Origin: Dyadobacter jiangsuensis
GTDB taxonomy: Bacteria; Bacteroidota; Bacteroidia; Cytophagales; Spirosomataceae
Direction of reading: 5' to 3'
DNA: 64,000 nucleotides
Assembly: GCF_003014695.1 (NCBI RefSeq)
Contig: NZ_PYAS01000009.1
Location: forward strand, 124,001-188,000
Made by a program: the position numbers and the translations under genes. The notes beneath the pieces were generated by a model that saw nothing but the letters and a program-made list of their open reading frames with translations, was not told the origin of the DNA and ran no database searches. Below are positions 33,467-40,863 of this stretch, in pieces. Within the stretch, counting starts at the first letter, position 1. Every line of letters begins with the position of its first letter.

Positions 33467-34009
33467 ATGTCCGACGAAGAATTACTATCCCTATTTGAAA
33501 ATCCCGAAACGCGAAGGAACGCTTTCAATCAGCTGGTGCGGAAGTATCAGCAAAAAGTATATTGGCTGGTAAGGAAGATGGTGGTCGATCATGATGATGC
33601 CAATGACATTACTCAGGATGTATTTATCAAGGCATGGAGCGCGCTGGAAAACTTTCGCGGCGACGCCAAGCTCTACACCTGGTTGTACCGCATTGCGAGC
33701 AACGAAGCCATTAATTTCCTGAATAAAAAGCGACGGAAATATTTCATTCCGATCTACGACGTCGAGAATGAGCTGAGCGAAAAGCTGGAAGCCGACCCCG
33801 ACGTGAGTGGTGACGCCATCCAGCTGAAATTGCAGAAGGCATTATTAAAATTACCAGAAAAGCAGCGTTTGGTATTTAACCTGAAATATTTTGAAGATTT
33901 ACCCTATGAAGAGATTTCCGAAATCACCGGAACCTCGGTAGGGGCGCTAAAAGCCTCATATCATTGGGCTTCCAAAAAAATTGAGGATTTTTTGAACGAT
34001 ACGGATTAA
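33467..34009 (+). CDS. ECF-type RNA polymerase sigma factor
   Basis: A protein of 180 residues with region 2 (FNQLVRKYQQKVYWLVRKMVVDHDDANDITQDVFIKAWSALENFR) and region 4 (LQKALLKLPEKQRLVFNLKYFEDLPYEEISEITGTSVGALKASYHWASKKI). Both regions are complete, unlike in the sigma-like protein at 22874. It is followed within 54 bp by a small membrane protein and then a Spy-like protein, an arrangement typical of an envelope-stress ECF operon with a membrane anti-sigma factor. Confidence 0.93.
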   Translation: MSDEELLSLFENPETRRNAFNQLVRKYQQKVYWLVRKMVVDHDDANDITQDVFIKAWSALENFRGDAKLYTWLYRIASNEAINFLNKKRRKYFIPIYDVENELSEKLEADPDVSGDAIQLKLQKALLKLPEKQRLVFNLKYFEDLPYEEISEITGTSVGALKASYHWASKKIEDFLNDTD

Positions 34010-34063
34010 ACTATTTGCATTCACATTGGTCAAACCTTCACAAGACAGGAAATATAAATAATC

Positions 34064-34504
34064 ATGGACAAAAAACGTATACGGCTGGATGATCTGAAGA
34101 GGGAGACGCCCTTTTCCGTGCCGGAAGGTTATTTTGACAAGCTGCCGCAAATGATCCAGGCCCGGATCCCCGCGGAGCCCGTCCGTAAACCCCTCGTAAG
34201 CTGGTCGTGGCAACGCTCCGTCGGATTGGCGGCAGCATCGGCATTGATTCTCGTGCTCGTGTGGGTAACGGTACCGGAGCGCCAGGGATCGCTGGGGCAG
34301 GAGCCTCTGAGCGACATCAGTAACGCCTCTATCATCAGCTACCTGGAAGACCAGGACATCAGTTATTACGATCTAAGCGAACACAAGGTGGTTCAGAAAG
34401 CATTCGAATCCGATTCGACCGTGCTGAATTACCTGGACGGTCTGGAAGACGATATTCTTCGCCAGCAATTGGAGGAAGTTATGGTTGCCCCGGAGAAGAT
34501 TTGA
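34064..34504 (+). CDS. Putative membrane anti-sigma factor of the ECF operon
   Basis: A protein of 146 residues, mostly polar, with one membrane helix near residues 50-67 (SVGLAAASALILVLVWVTV). The N-terminal part RDLKRETPFSVPEGYFDKLPQMIQ-like sequence matches the cytoplasmic segments of small anti-sigma or sigma-operon proteins in Bacteroidota. No zinc-binding anti-sigma motif is seen. The role as anti-sigma factor is inferred from its place directly after the sigma gene. Confidence 0.6.
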   Translation: MDKKRIRLDDLKRETPFSVPEGYFDKLPQMIQARIPAEPVRKPLVSWSWQRSVGLAAASALILVLVWVTVPERQGSLGQEPLSDISNASIISYLEDQDISYYDLSEHKVVQKAFESDSTVLNYLDGLEDDILRQQLEEVMVAPEKI

Positions 34505-34522
34505 CCCTAACGAACAATCGAA

Positions 34523-34987
34523 ATGAACTTACAAATTGAATTCAAACGGTATCGGAACACTTTAGCTCTTTTGCTCCTATTCATCGGGGTCGCATCCACG
34601 GCAGCCCAGGCACAGCGCCGTTCCGAGGAAGAAATAAAGAAGATCCAGGACGCCAAGGTGGCGATCATTACCAACCGCCTCAACCTGACGCCGGAACAGT
34701 CCACCGATTTCTGGCCGATGTACAACGAGTACTCACAGAAAAGACGCGAGATACACCGGGCGCAGCGCAAGATCATTAATGATAAAAAAGCCGAGGGTCA
34801 GAACGACGAGTCGGTGCTGAACAACCTGAAAGAAGTACAGGAACTTCGCCAAAAGGAACTCGATCTGGAAAAGGAATACCAAAACAAGTTTTTAAAAGTA
34901 ATTACAGCCAGTCAGGTAATCGAATTGTATAAAGCTGAACGTACATTCAACGACATGCTGATCCAACGGTTGAAGCAAAAAAATTGA
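34523..34987 (+). CDS. Exported Spy/CpxP-like helical protein
   Basis: A protein of 154 residues with a signal peptide (cleavage near AQAQ, about residue 31). The mature part is helical and contains LTPEQSTDFWPMYNEYSQKRREIHRAQ, the LTxxQ-type motif seen in Spy/CpxP and heavy-metal-resistance periplasmic proteins. It is the third gene of the ECF operon, 18 bp after the preceding stop. A chaperone or stress-sensing role in the periplasm is likely but inferred. Confidence 0.7.
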   Translation: MNLQIEFKRYRNTLALLLLFIGVASTAAQAQRRSEEEIKKIQDAKVAIITNRLNLTPEQSTDFWPMYNEYSQKRREIHRAQRKIINDKKAEGQNDESVLNNLKEVQELRQKELDLEKEYQNKFLKVITASQVIELYKAERTFNDMLIQRLKQKN

Positions 34988-35021
34988 GTTAGCCTGCTTG
35001 TCGACTTATTACAACAACAGA

Positions 35022-35056
35022 AAGGCCCGCTTCCGTACGGAGGCGGGCCTTCTTTT
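35022..35056 (+). terminator. Terminator of the ECF sigma operon
   Basis: Stem AAGGCCCGCTTCCG / CGGAGGCGGGCCTT with a two-base loop and one G-U pair, followed by TCTTTT. It lies between the operon and the convergent SulP gene. Confidence 0.9.
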
Positions 35057-35071
35057 ATGAAACAGGTTATG

Positions 35072-36649
35072 CTAATGAGCTCCCACTGCGGCCACTTCGC
35101 CGATACCACGCGTTTCAAGCGTGATATTGCGCAGCGGCGCCTGGTGTTTTTTGAAATCCTGGATGATTTCGAGCACGTCGTAGTCGATATTCATCGATTT
35201 CGAGCCGTCGATCACCACGGTAGCGCCGTCGGGCAGGTTATCGAGCGTAGCGCTGATGCTTCCTTTATTGAGAAACGTGACTTCCTCTGAAAGCAAAAGC
35301 GTGATTGTCTCGCCGTTCCGATGCTCTTCTTTAATATAATGGTAAGAATGCTTGTGGTTCTTTTTCAGGATAAAATAGATCGCGATCACCATACCTATAC
35401 CGATTCCTTTGAGCAAATCAGTGCTGAGAATTGCGATAATGGTTACCACGAAAGGGATAAACTGTTCCAGACCCAGTTTGTACATTCCTTTGTACAATTC
35501 GAATTTGGATAGTTTATAGCCTACCATCAGCAGGATCGCCGCCAACGATGCAAGCGGAATGTAGTTGAGGTACTTGGCGATGAACACCACGGAAACCAGC
35601 AAAATGGTACCATGTACGATTGTACTCAGTTTCGTACGGCCACCCGAATCGACGTTAGCCGAGCTGCGGACGATTACCTGTGTGACCGGTAGCCCGCCTA
35701 TCAGACCGGAAGCCATATTCCCCACACCTTGCGCGATCAGCTCCCTGTTGGTAGGCGTGCTGCGTTTGAATGGGTCGAGGCGGTCGGTTGCTTCTACGGA
35801 AAGCAATGTTTCAAGGCTGGCAACAATAGCCAATGTAATGGCCACGGTGTAAACTTCCGGCTTGTTGAATGCAGAGAAATCAGGTGTTTTAAAGAAGCTG
35901 AAAAACTCTGAGGCGCTCGAGGCCACTGGCAACTGCACCATATGCTCGCCCGACAACGCCCATTGTGGCGCTGCGGCTCCGAAAACGAGGTTCAGGACCA
36001 CGCCGATAATCACCACAAACAACGCGCCCGGCACATACCGGAACAACTGGATCCGTTTCATGAACGGCTTGTCGAACAGGATCAGCAACGCCAGCGATAC
36101 CGCCGAAATAATGATGGCACCCGTGCTGTTATAGCGAAGCGAATAATACACTTCGGTGAAAGTATTACGGCCGTCTTTCTGCGCAAATGCCTCATCGCCC
36201 ATAAAGTCGGCATCGTAGCCGAATGCATGCGGTATTTCCTTTAAAATAAGTGTAATACCAATGGCGGCGAGCATTCCCTTGATCACCGAGGAAGGAAAAT
36301 AGTAACCGATAATGCCGGCTTTCAGAAAACCGGCGATCACCTGCAAAACTCCCGCGAGCACCACTGCCAGCAAAAACGCCTCGAAGCTGCCGAGGGTATC
36401 GAGCGCATTGAGTACAATCACAACCAGACCCGCTGCCGGACCTGCCACACCCAGGGAGGAGCCGCTCAGTGAGCCTACTACGATTCCGCCTACGACACCG
36501 GCGATAACTCCTGAAAACAGGAGATCGGAACGCCCGGTCGAGGCCAGCGCGATACCGAGGCATAACGGCAGCGCTACCAGGTATACGACAAGCCCGGAAG
36601 GTAAATCGTATTTGATATTGGCGAACAAACTTTTATTATTCAATGACAT
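35072..36649 (-). CDS. SulP family anion transporter with STAS domain
   Basis: A protein of 525 residues with 10-14 membrane helices, the SulP signature near the N-terminus (PSGLVVYLVALPLCLGIALASTG) and AGVVGGIVVGSLSGSSLGVAGPAAG, GGLPVTQVIVRSSANVDSGGRTKLSTI, then a cytoplasmic STAS domain at about 430-525 (TLLLSEEVTFLNKGSISATLD...VVIDGSKSMNIDYDVLEII). SulP proteins carry sulfate, bicarbonate or other anions with sodium or protons. The carbonic anhydrase gene 55 bp upstream on the same strand supports bicarbonate transport. Confidence 0.92.
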   Translation of the reverse strand: MSLNNKSLFANIKYDLPSGLVVYLVALPLCLGIALASTGRSDLLFSGVIAGVVGGIVVGSLSGSSLGVAGPAAGLVVIVLNALDTLGSFEAFLLAVVLAGVLQVIAGFLKAGIIGYYFPSSVIKGMLAAIGITLILKEIPHAFGYDADFMGDEAFAQKDGRNTFTEVYYSLRYNSTGAIIISAVSLALLILFDKPFMKRIQLFRYVPGALFVVIIGVVLNLVFGAAAPQWALSGEHMVQLPVASSASEFFSFFKTPDFSAFNKPEVYTVAITLAIVASLETLLSVEATDRLDPFKRSTPTNRELIAQGVGNMASGLIGGLPVTQVIVRSSANVDSGGRTKLSTIVHGTILLVSVVFIAKYLNYIPLASLAAILLMVGYKLSKFELYKGMYKLGLEQFIPFVVTIIAILSTDLLKGIGIGMVIAIYFILKKNHKHSYHYIKEEHRNGETITLLLSEEVTFLNKGSISATLDNLPDGATVVIDGSKSMNIDYDVLEIIQDFKKHQAPLRNITLETRGIGEVAAVGAH

Positions 36650-36704
36650 ACGATTGATTCAATAAGGATCAAAAATTGGACTACTCGGAATGCAGAACCG
36701 CTGA

Positions 36705-37352
36705 TCAGACTAGCTGCGGTATTTCGAGACGGTATACGTCGTCGGCAAAGTTGCTGGCGTCGATGGTTACGTCCATGTCTTTCAGGATACCATTGGCGAT
36801 ATCGTACACGACCCCGTGTACTTGCAGCCTTTTGCCATTTGCCCACGCGGTTTGTACGATGGTCGTTTTGGCCAGGTCACGCACTTGCTCCTGAACGTTG
36901 ATTTCAACGAAGCGGTTGGCCCTCTCTTGCGGGTCTTCAATGGCGTTCAACTCTTGTGCGTGCAGGCGGTACACGTCTTTGATGTGGCGCAACCAGTTGT
37001 CGATCAGACCTACCTGCTTGTTGCCCATCGCGGTGATTACCCCGCCGCAACCGTAATGCCCGCATACGAGAATATGCTCCACACCGAGTACGTTCACCGA
37101 GTAGTCGAGCACACTAAGCATGCTGATATCCGTGTGAATCACCATATTGGCGATGTTACGGTGCACAAAAATGTCGCCTGGCTGGGTGCCGGTAAGCTGG
37201 TTGGCAGGTACACGGCTGTCGGAGCAACCGATCCAGAGGAACTTGGGTGACTGTCCTTTTGCGAGGTTCGCGAAGAATTCAGGATTTTCCTTTGTTGTTT
37301 CTTCTGCCCACTTTTTGTTGTTTTCAAATAACTGATTATAAGCCCTGATCAT
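36705..37352 (-). CDS. Beta-class carbonic anhydrase
   Basis: A protein of 215 residues from the ATG at 37352 (MIRAYNQLFENNKKWAEE); longer reading frames upstream lack conservation. Zinc ligands are visible as C43 and D45 in WIGCSDSRVPANQLTG and in VCGHYGCGGV. It interconverts CO2 and bicarbonate in the cytoplasm. It precedes the SulP gene in the same orientation, so the two are likely a bicarbonate uptake or supply unit. Confidence 0.95.
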   Translation of the reverse strand: MIRAYNQLFENNKKWAEETTKENPEFFANLAKGQSPKFLWIGCSDSRVPANQLTGTQPGDIFVHRNIANMVIHTDISMLSVLDYSVNVLGVEHILVCGHYGCGGVITAMGNKQVGLIDNWLRHIKDVYRLHAQELNAIEDPQERANRFVEINVQEQVRDLAKTTIVQTAWANGKRLQVHGVVYDIANGILKDMDVTIDASNFADDVYRLEIPQLV

Positions 37353-37392
37353 GATTTCTTGATTAAAATAATGGAATGAATAATAGAGGAAC

Positions 37393-37432
37393 ATGCACGT
37401 AGGGACGCGGAAATGCCGCATCGCGTTACGAT
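37393..37432. repeat. Possible decayed palindromic intergenic repeat
   Basis: The sequence GTAGGGACGCGG...GCCGC..CGCGTTAC shows imperfect inverted symmetry between carbonic anhydrase and the small ORF at 37467-37799. Similar GTAGAGACGCGG-type elements recur in related genomes to my recollection. No second copy occurs in this window. Confidence 0.3.
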
Positions 37433-37466
37433 GACATCGAACCCTAAAGAGTTTGGATTAAAGAAA

Positions 37467-37799
37467 TCAGATTAGCTCCGGAGGCGGAGAGAGCAGGTTG
37501 CGGTAAATCTCGTTATCGAAATTCGCAGTGTAGAAGAATGAGCTTTTGACCGGGATGAGCGTTACGGAGCGGTCAAAATGTACGCTATGTGAAATCAGGA
37601 GTTGGTCGTCGTTCAGTTTTTCGACCTCTGTTTTTTCCTCGTTGTCGCAGGTTCCTGAATCACAAACCACAGATGCCTTTTCCTTGGCCAGCAACAGACT
37701 GGCAACATCTGTGGCTTTACAGATGAGGAAGGCCGTAAGCAGTATGAGACAAAGTGTTCTGAACACGAGAAAACAGTTTTTTAAGAACAAAGTTAACAC
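37467..37799 (-). CDS. Hypothetical small protein with N-terminal hydrophobic segment
   Basis: A frame of 110 residues: a hydrophobic stretch (LVFRTLCLILLTAFLICKA) is followed by a polar part with two cysteines (VCDSGTCDNEE) and a C-terminal aromatic/proline tail (ANFDNEIYRNLLSPPPELI). The GTG at 37799 gives the longest form, but a TAnnTTTG element (TAACTTTG on the minus strand, 37788-37795) lies inside its first codons, so the GTG at 37766 may be the real start. I recognise no family. It may be a membrane-anchored periplasmic protein. Confidence 0.5.
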   Translation of the reverse strand: MLTLFLKNCFLVFRTLCLILLTAFLICKATDVASLLLAKEKASVVCDSGTCDNEEKTEVEKLNDDQLLISHSVHFDRSVTLIPVKSSFFYTANFDNEIYRNLLSPPPELI

Positions 37800-37908
37800 T
37801 CAATGCCACTAAAACGTTCAATTGGGCACTTTCTAGTTTAATCTGGAAAAGATTTTTTTGTTAAGCCTCTTCACAAAATGAACAAAAAAAGGGTCGTATC
37901 AACAACCC

Positions 37909-38019
37909 TTACTTATTCGCTTTCCATTGCTTTTCGTTGTTCTCCAACCAACGCCCCACCAGGAACGCCGAGCTCAGCAGAACGACATAAAAAGCAATCA
38001 TAACAACGGTCATCATCAT
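37909..38019 (-). CDS. 36-residue single-pass membrane peptide
   Basis: A small ORF on the minus strand, MMMTVVMIAFYVVLLSSAFL then VGRWLENNEKQWKANK. Residues 4-22 form a membrane helix, and the C-terminal 14 residues are charged and cytoplasmic by the positive-inside rule. Three consecutive ATG codons start it. It sits alone between the hypothetical gene and hisB. The composition is that of a real membrane peptide rather than random translation, but homologues cannot be checked here. Confidence 0.5.
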   Translation of the reverse strand: MMMTVVMIAFYVVLLSSAFLVGRWLENNEKQWKANK

Positions 38020-38100
38020 AGTTGTACTCGATTATAATGCAATGAAGAATGAGCAAAAATAGCTAAAAAATGCCGGATTGGCTCGCTGTTCAACAAAAAA

Positions 38101-39225
38101 TTAAAGTACTCCCTTGGTCGACGGCATGAAATCCAGGGCTTTAAGGTCGCGTTTCACGGCCATTTTGATCGCTTTTGCAAATGCCTTGAAAATCGATTCG
38201 ATCTTGTGGTGCTCGTTGTCGCCTTCTACTTTGATGTTCAGGTTGGATAGCGAAGTATCTGAGAATGACTTGAAGAAGTGGAAAAACATCTCAGTCGGCA
38301 TCTCTCCGATTTTTTCTCTTTTGAATTCAGCATCCCACACAATCCATGGGCGGCCCGAGAAATCGATCGCGACCTGTGCAAGGGCTTCATCCATAGGTAA
38401 AAGGAAACCATAACGGCTGATTCCGCGTTTGTCACCGATCGCCTGGCGGTAGGCTTCGCCCAATGCGAGGGCAGTATCTTCGATAGTATGGTGTTCATCG
38501 ATGTGCAGGTCGCCTTCGACATGGATCGACAAATCGGCGCCGGAATGGCGGGCGAGCTGGTCGAGCATGTGGTCAAAAAAGCCGAGCCCGGTATGAATAT
38601 CAGAGCGGCCGCTCCCGTCGAGGTTCAGCTCTACCTTAATCTGCGTTTCCTTGGTATTTCTTTCTACAAATGCTTTGCGGGAAGGTAATTTCAAATGTTC
38701 GTAGATCGCATCCCAGTCGCTGGTAACCAATGCAGTGGTTTCGTTCATCTGGTCGCTAATGCCGTCTGCCGGCATTTCCGGGCGGAAAAGTATTGCCTTC
38801 GCGCCGAGGTTGACGGCCAGTTGCACGTCCGTCAGGCGGTCGCCGATGACGTAGCTGTTGGCCAGATCGTAATCATTCGAGAAATAGGCAGTGAGCATTC
38901 CGATGCCCGGTTTGCGGGTTGGAAGGTTGTCTTCCGGAAAGCTGCGGTCGATATGGACTTCCGCGAAATAAATATCTTCTCCTTCCAGGGTCTTGACCAT
39001 CTTGTTCTGGGCGGGCCAGAAAGTGTCTTCGGGGAACGAGTCGGTACCGAGGCCATCCTGGTTGGTTACCATAACCAGCTCATAATCGGTTTCATCCGCG
39101 ATTTTGCGCAATGCGGAAATAGCTTTGGGCAGGAATTCGAGCTTTTCCAGGGAATCTACCTGAAAATCGGTGGGTGGCTCAACGATGATCGTACCGTCGC
39201 GATCGATAAATAGTACTTTTTTCAT
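38101..39225 (-). CDS. hisB: Bifunctional histidinol-phosphatase / imidazoleglycerol-phosphate dehydratase
   Basis: A fusion of 374 residues. Residues 1-165 form the HAD-type histidinol phosphatase (LFIDRDGTIIVEP, with KAILFRPEM-like end), and residues 180-374 the imidazoleglycerol-phosphate dehydratase (GLGFFDHMLDQLARHSGADL, EGDLHIDEHHTIEDTALALGEA, VEGDNEHHKIESIFKAFAKA with metal-binding histidine clusters). It catalyses two steps of histidine synthesis. Other his genes are not adjacent, so the gene is scattered from its pathway here. Confidence 0.95.
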   Translation of the reverse strand: MKKVLFIDRDGTIIVEPPTDFQVDSLEKLEFLPKAISALRKIADETDYELVMVTNQDGLGTDSFPEDTFWPAQNKMVKTLEGEDIYFAEVHIDRSFPEDNLPTRKPGIGMLTAYFSNDYDLANSYVIGDRLTDVQLAVNLGAKAILFRPEMPADGISDQMNETTALVTSDWDAIYEHLKLPSRKAFVERNTKETQIKVELNLDGSGRSDIHTGLGFFDHMLDQLARHSGADLSIHVEGDLHIDEHHTIEDTALALGEAYRQAIGDKRGISRYGFLLPMDEALAQVAIDFSGRPWIVWDAEFKREKIGEMPTEMFFHFFKSFSDTSLSNLNIKVEGDNEHHKIESIFKAFAKAIKMAVKRDLKALDFMPSTKGVL

Positions 39226-39375
39226 TAACAGATTTGGATTACAAGCACCTTACCAGGAATTCCGCAGCGCTTATTTCCCGCAAAGTTCGTAAAGAATGCC
39301 TAATTGAAAAGCAGTTGGGTACGAATAATGACTCACCCGGGAATTTTGTGCGGTAGGAGAGCGGTTAGGAAATTG

Positions 39376-39383
39376 TAACTTTG
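39376..39383 (+). promoter_or_regulatory. Candidate -7 element for ribE
   Basis: TAACTTTG matches TAnnTTTG, 20 bp before the ribE start codon at 39404. The TTG at 39346-39348 is further upstream than ideal. Confidence 0.35.
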
Positions 39384-39403
39384 CATTATAATCCAATATT
39401 AAA

Positions 39404-39997
39404 ATGTTTACAGGAATCGTAGAAGCTATCGCGGAAGTGGTGAATGTCGAAACGGAGGGAACTAACAAAACCTTCACTTTCCGGTCGGCCATTGCCAACG
39501 AGTTTAAAATAGATCAGAGCGTAAGCCATAATGGAGTTTGCCTCACGGTGGTGGCGACGGACGGCGACCAATATAAGGTAACAGCCATCGAAGAAACGCT
39601 TTTGAAGACTAATTTGGGAGATCTTACTCCTGGCAGCAAGGTGAATCTGGAACGCTGCATGCCAGCCAACGGTCGTTTCGACGGGCATATCGTGCAGGGG
39701 CACGTTGATCAGACCGCCACGTGCACCCAGGTGCAGGAGCGCGATGGAAGCTGGCTGTTCGATTTTGAATATAATGCCTCAACCGGCAACATTACAGTGG
39801 AAAAAGGATCGATCTGCATTAACGGTGTGAGTCTCACGGTTTTTAACTCCGGGGAAAACACATTCAGGGTCGCGATTATCCCTTACACCTATAACTTTAC
39901 CAATTTCCATTCGTTAAATGCGGGAGAGACGGTGAACCTGGAATTTGATATTCTGGGTAAATACATCAAGAGAATTCTCGGTTCGTATGCTGTTTAG
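39404..39997 (+). CDS. ribE: Riboflavin synthase, alpha chain
   Basis: A protein of 197 residues built from two similar beta-barrel halves, each starting with the family motif: MFTGIVEAIAEVV at the N-terminus and GRFDGHIVQGHVDQTAT in the second half. It dismutates two molecules of dimethyl-ribityllumazine to riboflavin. SVSHNGVCLTV and GSICINGVSLTV are the repeated substrate-binding lines. Also named ribC in some genomes. It is a single gene; the PASTA gene follows at 71 bp. Confidence 0.95.
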   Translation: MFTGIVEAIAEVVNVETEGTNKTFTFRSAIANEFKIDQSVSHNGVCLTVVATDGDQYKVTAIEETLLKTNLGDLTPGSKVNLERCMPANGRFDGHIVQGHVDQTATCTQVQERDGSWLFDFEYNASTGNITVEKGSICINGVSLTVFNSGENTFRVAIIPYTYNFTNFHSLNAGETVNLEFDILGKYIKRILGSYAV

Positions 39998-40068
39998 CAT
40001 ATTGGCATCTTGGAATATTACGTTTATTTTTACCCGTTTATAATACCAAAAGCCCATCCAATACATTC

Positions 40069-40863
40069 ATGGCCAAAATAAGTACACAATCCAGAACTGA
40101 TCTTTTCATACACATCGGAATCATTGTCTCGCTGCTTTTGGTCCTTTTTCTGGGGTTTTTCTTTGTTTACCTCCCTTTTACAACGAATCACGGTGAAGCC
40201 ATTACCGTGCCGGACCTGAAAAAGAAAAGTGTAGAGGATCTCGACGACTTCCTCGGCGACCGCGACCTGCGTTACGAGGTCGATTGTACTTTTGTGACCA
40301 ACGTGCCGCCATTGACGATCATTTCACAATATCCATTGCCGGGTTCAAAGGTGAAGGAAGGCAGGAAAATCTACGTAACGGTAGTTTCCCGCACCGCGCC
40401 GCTGATCAAAATGCCAAAGCTGACTGATATGACGCACCGCAGTGCGCAGATGTTGCTGAAAAGTGTGGGATTGGAAGAAGGGAATATTTCTTACGTTCCG
40501 GATATGGCGCAGAATGCGGTTTTGAGGCAATTGTATAATGGTAAAGAAATCCTGCCGGGTCAACCGATCGCCAAAGGGACGAAAATCGATCTGGAATTGG
40601 GCGAAGGGCTGGGTACGGCGCAGTTTGAGACGCCGTCGGTGATTGGAATGCCATTGGATGAGGCGAAAATCGCGATCGTGGGAGCGGGATTGAAAGTCGG
40701 TCAGGTAATGGAAGTGCCGGCCGAGGAAGGCCAGGCGCCCGGCTCGATTGTGCGGCAGAACCCCGACGCCGGCAATAAGGTAAGAATAGGGGACGTAATC
40801 GACTTGTGGGTAACGCCGCAGGTGGCTGAATCGACGGATAATGGGAATCAACCGGAGCAGTAA
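40069..40863 (+). CDS. Membrane-anchored PASTA-domain protein
   Basis: A protein of 264 residues with a single membrane helix at residues about 17-38 and three PASTA domains: ITVPDLKKKSVEDLDDFLGDRDLRYE (about 46-108), KMPKLTDMTHRSAQMLLKSVG (about 112-180) and ETPSVIGMPLDEAKIAIVGAG (about 184-252). There is no kinase domain, unlike in Gram-positive PknB proteins. PASTA domains bind peptidoglycan stems or beta-lactams, so a cell-wall related role is plausible. Its end overlaps the next gene by 23 bp. Confidence 0.85.
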   Translation: MAKISTQSRTDLFIHIGIIVSLLLVLFLGFFFVYLPFTTNHGEAITVPDLKKKSVEDLDDFLGDRDLRYEVDCTFVTNVPPLTIISQYPLPGSKVKEGRKIYVTVVSRTAPLIKMPKLTDMTHRSAQMLLKSVGLEEGNISYVPDMAQNAVLRQLYNGKEILPGQPIAKGTKIDLELGEGLGTAQFETPSVIGMPLDEAKIAIVGAGLKVGQVMEVPAEEGQAPGSIVRQNPDAGNKVRIGDVIDLWVTPQVAESTDNGNQPEQ

